Source: Mariannaea sp. PMI_226 (Eukaryota; Ascomycota; Sordariomycetes; Hypocreales; Nectriaceae). Taken from it: a stretch of 64,000 nucleotides of DNA. Numbering within the stretch: position 1 is the stretch's first letter; each line of letters starts with the position of its first letter. The notes under the pieces are model-generated. The model was not told the DNA's origin, ran no database searches, and worked only from the letters and a program-made list of their open reading frames with translations. This document shows positions 47,801 through 58,807 of this stretch, piece by piece. Position numbers and translations under genes: made by a program. The stretch covers positions 2,976,001 to 3,040,000 of the forward strand of contig JANFOG010000001.1 in NCBI GenBank assembly GCA_024336345.1, written 5' to 3'.

Positions 47801-49988
47801 AACAAACTGGGGGACAGAAGCTCAATGCCTCAGGCCCCCTCTGAGATTTGTCCAGCAGCACGACAGGGGAGGCTGACTTGAGTCGCCCAGCCGGAGCGCA
47901 GGAAAGTGCCAGGTGCACTCTGTCCTCCAGCCTCCAGCTTCCAGCAGCAGTTCCGGGAAGGGACCCGTGCTGAAATGTACAGGTCGAGGGCGAAGGCGCT
48001 GGAATGACCCCGCCCAAGTAAGCCAGAGGCAGCGCGAGCGGGCATTGGACACGGGCATGCCCAGTGCGACGCTGGAGTGCTGCGCAATCACCCTAAGCGC
48101 CCCGACAAGACCATCGTCCAAGACCCTAGCTTGGGCTTCAGAAGAGTCCTCTGAACGTATCACTAAACCATTGAAACATGCGCTTGCCAACTGGGAAGGC
48201 CCAATACTCGATAGACAGGCGCTTTTGGATCTCAATTCCGGCATGAACCAACAACGATAGAATAAGAAAACACGTAATAGGAGTAAAACCTTAAGGAAAG
48301 ACAAGATAAAAATGTTCACAACGAATTTGATTGAGCAACTGTCATAGTGAAATACGCAGGAAGTACTTGGCGACAGGTCCGAGACCAAAGCCTTCCTCCC
48401 ATGCTACGGCTCCTGCAGCAGAAAGCGATGAGAGCTAGAGGCTCCGAGGGATATTTGGCTTGTGGCCACTGGCCGGCTCAACGGGGGGTCGGGGGATGTG
48501 GATTCACAGTGGGCTGGCTTATACCTGGGTCTGGCCAGTCGAGGCCACAGCTCATGTGGACGTGAGCTGAGGCGAGGAGGAGGGGGAGGGGGAGCAGTTC
48601 TCATTTCAGCTTGTGTGCCCGTGACCTGGTGATTTTATTTACACAAGATACTTACTTACGTTGGAACCCAGTGTGAGCGAAAAAAGTGATGAGGGAGCGA
48701 CGGCGACAGTGGAACGTATGTTGCCGGCAGAGGCGCGTTATGCGCATTCGTGAGAATGATGGTTTATAAGTAGGTAGATTTGACAACAGGCCCGAGAGCT
48801 GGCTGGCTGAGCTGTCGTCGTGGCGTCGCTCACCATGGCATTTTACTGGGGGATTGGCGAGGACGCTGGGCGGCCCTGAGAAATGGCATCCGTATTTAGT
48901 GGCTGACCCCGTTGTCGAGGTCGTCGAGATGACAAGTCAGTGCCCGAATTACAATGGGCAATGGGCAGAGGCTTGGTGGACTCTTGAGTTTCTGGTACAT
49001 CAGCAGTGAGAGTACAGTGCCGGTGCTGTACCGAGTACCAGGTTGGAACAAGCTGGAGGCGTCTGTTGTGCGTGCGGAGAGGGCGACGCTGCTTCGCTGT
49101 GGGCGAGAAAAATAAAAGGGTGGGAGGGCTGTAGCTGATTTGTGAGAGGCTCCTTCGGCAACTGACCTGGAGAGGGCTAGTTGGGCCGAATTTGCAGTTG
49201 TGCGCTGAGCTGAGGACTTGGGCAGCCTGGCCACAGAAATAGAGGGTTAGAGGGGAACGGAAGCTCCAACGCCTGGGGGCAAGTGGGATCATCCGACTTT
49301 CTGGAAGGCAGCCTACGAGGACCAGAGGTTACCGCTTTCAGGACGGCCTGGCTTCCACTGTTCTGCCGCTGGTGCCCAGACAGTGAGTGAGAGGGGAGAC
49401 AAAAGCCCAGAAAGGTGCGTTGGCTCCCAGGCTAAGTAATTTTTTTTCCCTCTCTCCTCTGAAGTGACAGGGGTTCGAGAGGGGAGAGAGGAGGGGAAAC
49501 ACACCTGGTGGTTTTTTTTTTTTTTTCGGGCGGGGGCCAGCCAGTGAGCCACTTTCTAGGCGCCTTTTTTTTCCACGGGTGGGATGGAATTTTTTTTTTT
49601 TTTTTGGGTTCCTTCAGGTCACCCACCCATCCACTGACTGATTGCGAGCCGCGACCTCCCCTACATATTCAGCGCACCACCCACCCCAGCCCCCGACGCG
49701 ATTTTCCCCCGTTCTTCAGCACTCCCTCAACCCTCATTTTGCCCCCTCATTCCCCCCAAAACCACTGGAACATCAACCATCATCGCAGCGGATACCAACG
49801 CTCTGAGCGCCGCATCTGCCATTTCAGTTTTCCATCTGCTGCATTCATCCATCTTCCCCCCATATCATCTTATAACCCGCCCGTCGCTTGCTGGAGATTC
49901 AAGCCACGACCGCGCTTCTGAAATTCACACCGCTGCATAAGCAAACACTCAGACGCGCCTCGTAACCCAACCCACACAGAACAAGACA
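44862..49988. other. 5.1-kb divergent gene-free region, het-c / HMG-box gene
   Basis: Carries the promoters of both divergent genes. DNA next to 44862 is pyrimidine-rich in the sense of het-c and is probably its leader. DNA before 49989 is C/T-rich in the other direction (about 49640-49980) and probably the HMG gene leader. T runs lie at 49508-49526 and 49590-49605. Frames in 47500-48390 and elsewhere overlap on both strands without domain content. No gene is supported. Confidence 0.5.
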
Positions 49989-51689
49989 ATGCCTCGCCCC
50001 AAGAAGTCGGCTGAGCCCAAGGCTGCCCCAGCTCCTGTTGTCCCAGCTCCCATGGCTCAGGTTTCTGCTCCTATGCTTCCCATCCCTCTTCCCGTCGCTG
50101 TTGCTCCTCAGCACCCGGTGGCCATGCCTCAGCGCGTTGTTGACAACGATAGCTTCTTGCGTGTTCGCGATTCGGTATGTATTTTTATTTTCTCAAATCT
50201 TCCAAGCGGCTTGCGTCGTCTTCATCTTCACCCCGTCCTTTCATCATTTGACCCTCAACTCTTGTACCTCCCACCACTTTCATGGCGCTCTCTCGCTTCC
50301 CCGAGAGTCCAATCACGACTTCGAGTAGGCTGATGAATTGATTTCACCGCCGCTTGCATCGATGATTTGACTTGAGTGAGTAAATGAATGTATGAGGAGA
50401 CCATGCACAGGTGGAATTGTGACTTGGTGGGATGCTCTTAAAGACCCCCTCCCAAGCACTTAGACGCTTCTGCACTGGTTTGGAAACCCATCATTTAGCA
50501 AAGCAACAAGATGAAGTGCAAGTGAACTTGTCTGTTTCAGCCAAGTCTCGCGTACTTGATCATGCCACTCGTGACTAGGACGGAATTATATCTCCTCCCC
50601 TATGTCGCACGGCATCCAATCCAGCACTTGCAAGGCAAGGCGCGCTCCCAGCTTTCGCCTACTTACAACCCACCCCACGCCTGCGGCTCTAGAGGCTTGA
50701 CGGGATGAGCTTCGAGTCTCGTTTTGGAGCTATGGCCATCGATGCCGAGCATCTAAGCCCTACACTCCGCAACCCCCCCACCTCGCTGCAACTCACCATG
50801 CCTTGTGTTCATTATCACGGGCCACGCGCTACTGCTGCTGAAGATAGAACCCCTCACTAATCTGACTCTTTCATAGGCTGTTGGTCGTCTCACCACAATC
50901 TTGGAGCTGCTCCGCTCTTTCACTGCCGATTATGTTCGCCAGACCAACCTTTTGCTGGGGGAGCCCACCGCTGAGGGTCCCAATGGTGATATCCTCGCCT
51001 CTTTTGAGCAGGCTGCTGCCCAGCTCATCATGCAGCCCGTACCTGAGATGGCTCCTCCTGTTGAGGAGAAGAAGGAACGCAAGAAGCGTACCATTGACCC
51101 CAACGCCCCCAAGCGTCCCTTGACCCCCTACTTCCTTTACATGCAGCACGCCCGTTCCATCATTGCCAATGACCTTGGTGCTGAGGCTCCCAAGGGTGCT
51201 GTTCAGGAGGAGGGTCAGCGACGATGGGCTCACATGAGCCCTCACGAGAAGCAGGGCTGGAACAATGCCTACCAGTACAACCTTCGTCTTTACAACGCTC
51301 GTGTCCACTCATACAAGAACGGCAACCCTCACGCCAAGACTATGACTGATGAGGAGGCTCTCAAGTATGCCGAGGAGTATCACATTCCCATGCCCGAGCT
51401 CAAGGACGTTTCTCAGACTGAGGCTCCTGCCAATGACCAAGAGGCCCTTGCCGAGCAGCTCCAGCAGGTCGCTGCTGCACCTGGAGATGAGGATGAGAGC
51501 GCAACCAAGACTCCCAAGAAGGCTGCTGGCGGTCGCAAGCGCAAGACGGCTACACCTGCTGCCGAGGTGGAGACCAAGGCGCCTCCTCCCGCCAGCCCTG
51601 ACAAGAAGCGGCGACGAACATCCACCAAGGTCGCTGAGACTCCAGATGAGCCAAAGAAGTCGGGACGCAAGAAGGCTAAGAGCTCCTAG
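49989..51689 (+). CDS. HMG-box chromatin protein
   Basis: DNA-binding architectural protein, 332 aa. Two exons, 49989-50174 and 50877-51689, flank an unusually long 702-bp intron (GTATGT donor, TTTCATAG acceptor, phase 0). The N-terminus is Pro/Ala/Val-rich (residues 1-50). The segment VVDNDSFLRVRDS+AVGRLTTILELL, joined by splicing, forms a helical region with YVRQTNLLLGEP. A single HMG box lies at about 136-210: DPNAPKRPLTPYFLYMQ, then EEGQRRWAHMSPHEKQGWNNAY and YNARVHSYKNG. The C-terminal about 80 residues are Lys/Ala/Pro-rich with basic clusters (KKAAGGRKRK, DKKRRR, KKSGRKKAKSS) typical of nuclear chromatin proteins. An Hmo1/HmbC-like role is possible; I cannot assign it with confidence. 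Convergent with urease. Confidence 0.9.
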
Positions 51690-52476
51690 TTTGGTTCCCG
51701 TTCTTGGTGATTCTGATTTTTACTATGCCGGGTCGGTGGCTGCTCCCTATTTGAGCTCCGGACAGATATGACGATGTTGGGAAGCATGATACCTGTAGGG
51801 GGACAAGATATGGACTCGGCCTGGCCGTTTCTCTTTTATGGTTTTTTATTTGAGCTTTCTCGGTGTTTGGGAAGGACGGCTCTCGTTTAGTATTTCTTTG
51901 TTTGTGTGTGGGCTTAGGAAGGTTTTCAATCGGAGCCGTACGCACCAACAAAAGGTATAGGGGGCGCGGCCAAGTAGGGACAGGGAGTCTCTGCGATGGG
52001 AGACAGGATGGGAATTGCACGGACATTTAGCTCCTACCGTGTTGCGTAGGGTTTCATTTTTTTCCCCCTCTAGTTTTGATCACTGTATTCATCGCAGTTC
52101 AGCTGGCTATGTCGTAATGAGAGTAACGATTTTGGAATTCATACTTTACAATTACGCATTTGTTTGGCTCTCCTCCCGACAGCTATGTGTTTATGAGTGG
52201 CTCTTGCTAACCAAGACGATATTACTTTCTTACTGTTGAAAGCCATGGTTCTTGGCCCGTTTTAACCGTTATAAGAGAGCACTTCATGTTATTCCACAGA
52301 GCAAGCATGCATCTGTTCATGTTTTGTAGTAGAACACGTAGTTATTCACTTCAATTCTCATGTTGCTTCAGCTCCTGTCCCACTCAACCTACTCCATTAC
52401 TGCCTGCTCTATCTACTGCTCACATATGCAATCTGTCTGTGTAACATGTCAAAAGTGAACAGCGGTATCCTGCGTT
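51690..52476. other. Convergent intergenic region, HMG-box gene / urease
   Basis: About 790 bp holding the 3' UTRs of two convergent genes; AT-rich after 52030. No gene or RNA is supported. Confidence 0.5.
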
Positions 52477-55400
52477 CTAATACACGTAAAAGGCTTGTGA
52501 TAGAGGCAAACTTGTTGCCGGCTCCGCTTCGCACACCTTCCCATCCGCCTCGACTGTGTAGCTCTCGGGATCGACATGCATGCGAGGCATGCGGTCGTTG
52601 TGACGCATGTCCTTCTTGCTGATGTTGCGGCATCCGCGAACGCCCTCGACCCGGCTGCGCAAGTTGTAGGAGGCGATGACACCGGAGTTGATGGAGGCTT
52701 CAGAGACGAAGAGGACACTGGTTGAGGGGGATAGAGGTGAGAACATGGGACGCGCGATGACAGGCTGCACAGTAGGAATGGAGGCATTGGGATCACCCTA
52801 TTCGCAAATAGTTTGTCAGTAACAGACAGGTCTCAAACGAAACGGTTTTCCCATCAAGAGGCAAATGGGGAAAGTAGAGAGGGGTGTCTTCGTGGATTGG
52901 GATGCTTACCATTTGTGCATATGCAATATGACCTGACTTGACCACCTGCGCTGGCTTCGTTCCGAACCAGGCGGGATCCCAGACGACCAGATCCGCCAAC
53001 TTACCAACCTCAATACTGCCAATCAGATGGGAGAAACCTTGCGCAATGGCAGGATTCACCGTATACTTGCTCACGTATCTCTTTACACGAGCATTGTCTG
53101 CTCCAGTACCCTCGTCCTCGGGCAGGAACCCACGTTGGACCTTATTCTTATGGGCCGTGTTCCATGTTCGGAGGACTACCTCGCCACACCGACCCATGGC
53201 CTGGGAGTCGGAACTCATCATGCTGATGGCGCCGAGATCGTGTAACACATCCTCGGCGGCAATAGTCTCCGCGCGGATACGGGACTCGGCAAAGGCCACG
53301 TCCTCTGGGATATCCTTGGACAAATGGTGGCACACCATGAGCATATCCAGGTGCTCATCGAGAGTGTTGCGGGTGAAAGGCCTCGTGGGGTTGGTTGACG
53401 ATGGAAGCACGTTGGGGTGCTCGACAACAGAGATGATGTCCGGCGCATGGCCACCGCCCGCGCCTTCGGTGTGGTAGGTATGAATGGTACGGTTTTTGAA
53501 GGCGGCAATGGTGGATTCGACAAAGCCCGACTCGTTGAGGGTGTCAGTATGGATCAGGCACTGGACATCGTGCTCGTCGCAGACAGTCAAGCAGGCGTCG
53601 ATAGCGGCAGGCGTGCAGCCCCAATCCTCATGAAGCTTGAGACCGCAAGCGCCGGCAATGACCTGTTCCCTGAGGGCCTCGGGCGAGCTATCGTTTCCTT
53701 TGCCCGTGATGCCGATGTTGATGGGGAGGGCATCGCATGCTTGGAGCATCTGGCGCATGTAGTGAGCACCAGGGGTGCAAGTTGTGGCATTAGTTCCAGC
53801 ACTGTGTGTGTGAGAGAGAGAAAGAGATGTTAGTATTATTGTCGGACATATTCTCAGTGCGCTCTATAGGGACGGCTTTGGAAAGGAATAGGAGTGGGAA
53901 TGGCAAAAAAAAAAGTTACCAAGAAAAGGATGAGGGAGCTTACCTTGGTCCGGTGCCGCCTCCAAGCATAGTGGTAACGCCGGATGCGAGAGCCTCAGGA
54001 ACCTGCTGAGGGCAGATGAAGTGAATGTGAGTATCAATAGCACCGGCGGTAATGATCTTGCCCTCTCCGGCAATGACATCAGTGCAGCTTCCCACAACCA
54101 TGTTCTCCGTCACGCCATCCATAACATCTGGGTTTCCTGCTTTGCCAATGCCTACAATCATGCCCTCCTTGATACCGATATCTGCCTTATAGATGCCGGT
54201 CCAGTCTACGATGAGGGCGTTGGTGACCACTAGGTCCAAGGTCTCGGCGTCTGGTCGCCCGGTGGCTTGGCCCATGCCTTCCCGCAGTGTCTTGCCTCCG
54301 CCAAACTTGCATTCGTCGCCGTAGACGGTCATGTCGTGCTCTACCTTGACCCACAGCTCCGTACTGCCGAGCCGGACAAGGTCGCCGGTAGTGGGGCCGA
54401 ACATGGTTGCGTAGGCGGTGCGGTCCATCTGGAAGGCGTCGATGTGCGCCAAATCACCCGCAGGGTCAGGGGAGTGAGAGAATCCGGCCTCTTGCAGTCG
54501 AGAAATGATTTCTTCAGCACGGGAGAGGTCCACGGGTCCCGGAGCCAGGTGATTCCCGCCGCGAATGATCCGGTGGCCTCCGATCTCGACGAGGGTCACA
54601 GTCTTGGTGTCGCCAGGCTCGAAGCGCACCGAGGTGCCAGCGGGGATGTCCAGACGATAGCCATAGGCGCGGATGCGGTCAAAGTCCAGCTGCGGGTTAG
54701 TCTCGATGAAGTGGTAGTGAGAGCCGACCTGGATGGGACGGTCGCCCTTGCTCGTCACTCGAAGGCGGATCCTCTTGCGGTCCTGGTTGATGGCCAGCTT
54801 GGACTTTACAGTCACGACAGCTCCGGGCTGGCGAACAGGCTCGTATTCACTGCTGTCGGCCAGGGGGAAGAGTTCCGCGTCTGGGATTGGGAGAAAGCTG
54901 CCGTAGAGGGCTTTGCGAATGTCGCCATCGTTGGTACTGATGGGGTTGTGCACGGTGACGAGATATGTGCCAGTGGGAAAGGTGCCTTCGACCTGAATCT
55001 CATGTAAGGTGCTACACACAGAAGGGAGGACATGGCGGCGGCCCAGCATGGTAGAGCCCAGGGCCATGAGGTCAGCGACACTGTGGTTTCCATCACGGAT
55101 CAGCTCATGGAGGTTGTTTGCAATGAGAGCCTAAATTCAACAAAGGGATGTTTGTGTTAGCAAGAAATAAAACCAGTAAAAACAAGCAAAAACAAATAAA
55201 AACAATGTAAGAAACAGAAATAAAAAAAGCAAATTATTGTATCGAATGAAATAAGAATGGATAAATAGAAACAGTTAGAGAAAGAAGCTCTTTGCAGAAT
55301 ACACATACCGTTGCTTCAGAGTGATTCAACTTGACTCCCCGGGCCAAGCGCCGCTGAGCAAGAAGGCCCAGTTGCGAGATGACGAGCTTATCCAGCTGTT

Positions 55401-55511
55401 GGGTTGGATCCTTGTTAGTGACCAGTCCACCAAATAAACATCAATTCAGTTTCAAGTAAAAACACGCGCGCAAGTGGGAGAAAAACGAACCTCTTTTGGA
55501 ACCAGATACAT
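52477..55511 (-). CDS. ure1: Urease (fused gamma-beta-alpha type)
   Basis: Nickel enzyme that hydrolyses urea to ammonia and carbamate. Five exons: 55491-55511, 55309-55395, 53944-55130, 52910-53801 and 52477-52797; 2508 nt, 835 aa, all joins in phase. The first coding exon holds only seven codons (MYLVPKE). The gamma-like domain comes first ([33 protein letters not shown]), then the beta-like domain ([27 protein letters not shown]), then the alpha catalytic domain. Active-site residues are all present: H404 and H406 (DTHIHF), K487 in GLKLHEDWG as carbamylated nickel ligand, H516, H542, flap C589 and H590, and D630 ([10 protein letters not shown]). They sit exactly three positions lower than in jack bean urease. 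Accessory genes (ureD/F/G) are not in the window. Tandem GATA sites lie about 390 bp upstream. Confidence 0.97.
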
Positions 55512-56748
55512 GATTGAATCGAGAGCCGCGTCTGACTAAGGATAACAAGCCAGGATCTCGTATCAACCCAGCACAGGCCTGTCACACACACACACTTTTG
55601 AACATAAGTCTCTTCTTTTGTTATGGTTTTCTTTTTTCCCTCTCGCTCTCTCTCCGCGTTTGTTTCTCTCTTTCACACTCTCTTTAGAATTGGGGAAATC
55701 AAAGGTTGGGAGGAGGGGGTCACGGATAAGACAGGGAAAGTGAAAAATAGTGGAAGCCTTCTATTGTAACTTATTCCCCATTCGCGGGCGTCGTGGTACC
55801 CGCTTCGGGGGGGGAAGTGAGGGGGGATTGTAGGTACACTACCTCTAGGTGGTGCTCGTACAGTGTGCGGTTGGGTACCGCCGGCAGGGAAGCAGCAGGC
55901 TAGATAAGATAATGAGACCAGCTGCTAGCCGCGATTGGTCATTGTCCAGCATGTACCACGTACAGTATGCAGTGCTGCGTTGCATACCCCAGCGACAACG
56001 ACATCCACTGTCGCCGGCGGCGGCGGCGGCCAGCGACTGGACCCTCCTGCCACTGGCCGAGACCGTCAGGTTCCATTTTGATCTCTCATTTGACACGCCA
56101 ACCTTGAGATTTGGTGCTTGATTTGGTGCTTCTTCCACATCGTTGACAAAATTTCCATAATTATCATGTCGCTGCCTCAATTTACCTACCTCTACTAGGT
56201 AACTATTAAGAAACCTTTCCGGCAAGTGGACTGATCAGTGGAGATGCACGAGGTAGATGTATCAAAGAAATGAGTACTGAATAAGAAGCTCGATATAGAT
56301 CACGAGATACTTGGGCTTTTAAATAGCTATTACTGGATAACGGCCCATTCAGTTAGAATACCGCTTTCGTGCCGCCTATCTATTCCGGTATGCACACCGA
56401 CTATCCCCCCGGATATGTGTCATCCCCTTTCTCCATTTTGCATGGAAGATCAGTTGTGCATTATTTGACCCTCATGCTCAAGTCCATTCATTGTGTAGTC
56501 ACATCAATAGGGCATCGTTTCTCAGGTCATTTAAACCAAACAGCTTATAGGCTCATAGGATTGTTTCGGTCTATACCGATAACACCAGCTACCCAATACC
56601 ACACATATTATCAGTCCTCCAACACCAGAGCCTAGCATCTCTCAACGCCGTTTTCTCATCCTATTATACCGGAACAAGGCAATATAGGAACAAAACTAAA
56701 CAGACAAGCCAAACCGCCTTAATTTAAAACCCAGCCATGCTAGACATC
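55512..56748. other. Intergenic region, urease promoter and 3' flank of Ada3
   Basis: About 1.2 kb. The urease side is C/T-rich on the + strand near 55620-55690. Tandem GATA motifs lie at 55901-55912. Frames near 55845-56225 lack domain content. The right end is the 3' flank of the Ada3 gene. Confidence 0.5.
55901..55912 (+). promoter_or_regulatory. Tandem GATA sites upstream of urease
   Basis: TAGATAAGATAA holds two overlapping HGATAR-type motifs five bases apart, about 390-400 bp upstream of the urease start. AreA/NIT2-type GATA factors activate nitrogen catabolic genes through such paired sites. Binding here is inferred from motif and position only. Confidence 0.45.
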
Positions 56749-58807
56749 TCATTCATCCTCAACCTCCTCATCCCATTGCTCCTTTTCCTTCTTAATCAGC
56801 GCGGCCATGTCTTCTGATTTAAAAATAGAGCTGTTAGGGTTGGAGACTCGAGGTACTTTGCCCAAAGTCTCATCGTCAAATACTGACCCGATGGTGTCAA
56901 TCCATCGTCTCCGCCGCTCCATGAGCGTTTTCGTCAGGTCACCTATGCCAGGTCGGGCCATGCCAGCCGCACCGCCGACGAAATGGCTGCCCCCGCCTGC
57001 GCCTCCTGGACGCTTGTTCTTCTTGCTCTTGCCCATAGTCCTAGTACGCTTGAGGCATGCCGCCTGCACTTGGGAATCAAGATCTTCTAGGATAGTTTGA
57101 TACTCCTGGTGAGCCATACGCTCCCGAACAAGGTCAGTCAGACGTGCTTTACGCGCTCCATTGATGAGCATCTGCTCCTTGAGCTGTGACTGGAGGAGAC
57201 GCAACCTCGCAGCCACCTCATCGTCGTAATGTCCGTCAAATTCTGTCTCGAACGGTTCAAGAGGTAGGAAGCCGATGTGTCGCAGCTCCTGCTTGATCCG
57301 TTCATCGACTTGCGAATATTCGAGTTTAGGATGCGACGCCTTCTTCCACGCTTCAGAGGATGATTCGGGCATATATGTCGCCGCAGGTGTGGGATTCGAC
57401 CCGACATCTCCATTCGGCGCGTGCTCCTCGCCATTGATATCTCCATTCATACTCGTGTCTCCATTTGTCACTCCGTTCGTCATGGGTCTATCATCTCCTG
57501 TTTGTACACGGGCTTCTGGACGCAAGGTTTGCATCAGCCGGGTGAGCCAGGGGCCGACGGACAGCTTATCGGTTTCAGCAACATCGTCATCCATGTGATC
57601 AATGTTCCCTCGAGGCTGGTTGGGTGGCAGTTTATCGCGGCCTTGTTGAGGGGAATCAACAGACATTGCACCATCCTCCTCTGCCCAAACCTCGGTGTAG
57701 TGTCTTTTCCCTCGCTTTGGCATGACAAAGGGTGTTGCACGGTCCCCCCGCTCTCGAAGGAACGCCAGATCCTCTTCCGAAAATGGCCTGAAGTAGGGTT
57801 CCGCGTAAGTTGAGAAGGTCGAATAGTTGATCTGACTGCTAGGCTTCGCATTGCTAAAATCTTTGTCCGGAGGGTCTCCCGCAATGAGATCAGCAAGATC
57901 GGACCTGGGAAACACGGCGACCGAATAAATCTCCCTGCGCTGATCGTCCGACATGCCTGGAAGTACGGGCTTTATCTCGTACACAGTTGGATCAGGGAAA
58001 GTCGACGGATCTTCGCCAAACGTCTGAGACTGGGGCACCTCTCGTCGAGGAGGAGCGCCTTCATCTTCAGAACTTTCTTCTTCTTCTTCTCCTTCTTCTT
58101 CCTCTTCCCGCTCTTCTTCTCCCTCTTCGACTTCCTCCTTCTTCACCTTGTTATCAGCTTCCGCTTTTGATGGCGATGTGACGGCAGCAGGAGATAGTGA
58201 TGAACTAGCAGAATCGTTGCGCGAGTGCTTCTTATGGTCCCGCAAGGGCGACGATCTTTCTGTAAACGAGATACGTTAGTCTGTAAAGTTTCATTGAAGA
58301 AAATTTAAGCATGGTCAAGGACCAATGTAGTCCCGCGACATTGCGACAGCAGGGTGCAGTACCAGTATTCCCATCAGGCGCGGATAAGGCGTCAGTCTTC
58401 TTCCGCTTATGCTTGGGTCGCTTCCCTTCCTGCTCACCATCCGGGCGTGCGCGATCGTAACCATCGGGCCGCTTTTTTCTCTCATCCGCAAGGTGTCTCA
58501 TGCCACGATCGTAAAAAGCGGAGCGCTTCTCCATGATCCCGTTCAAGCTGCTCAGTCTTTCAATCATGGCGTCAAGGCTCTTGGAGTCGGGGACGGTCGC
58601 ATTGGAGGCAAATTGGTCGACGAGGTCATCGTAGTTCAGGTTCCGGAACAGAATAACTCTCGTATTCAAGTAGTCTGGATCGTAGAATTCCTGCGTTGGG
58701 AGGCTTGCGGTACCTGGCGCAGGAGCCGGCGTCGTGTTGCGGCTCTGTTTCTGCATCGCTGCTGAGTTCTTTTTGCCTGTTCCTTTTTGGCTTGGTCCCG
58801 AGGGCAT
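56749..58807 (-). CDS. ngg1: SAGA/ADA complex subunit Ada3 (Ngg1)
   Basis: Nuclear co-activator subunit that bridges Gcn5 and Ada2 in the histone acetyltransferase module of SAGA. Two exons, 58363-58807 and 56749-58259, give 651 aa; the 103-bp intron has a GTACTG donor and a TTTACAG acceptor, phase 1. The ATG at 58807 begins [14 protein letters not shown]. The frame is open further upstream (to 59110) with other ATGs, but that part looks like non-coding leader. The N-terminal part includes [17 protein letters not shown] and a charged Lys/Arg-rich stretch (KRPKHKRKK). Next is a strongly acidic Glu block (about 185-215). The conserved C-terminal domain, about 430-651, contains [15 protein letters not shown], a coiled-coil-like helix after [15 protein letters not shown], and the Ada3 signature [14 protein letters not shown] near the end. 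The identification rests mainly on this C-terminal domain. Confidence 0.9.

Noticed and set aside
50320..50876. Box C/D snoRNA inside the HMG-gene intron
   Set aside because: A TGATGA box is present, but the only clear CTGA lies over 500 bases away and no terminal stem is seen.
54267..55007. 246-codon frame on the + strand inside urease
   Set aside because: It is an antisense shadow of the G/C-rich third positions of urease.
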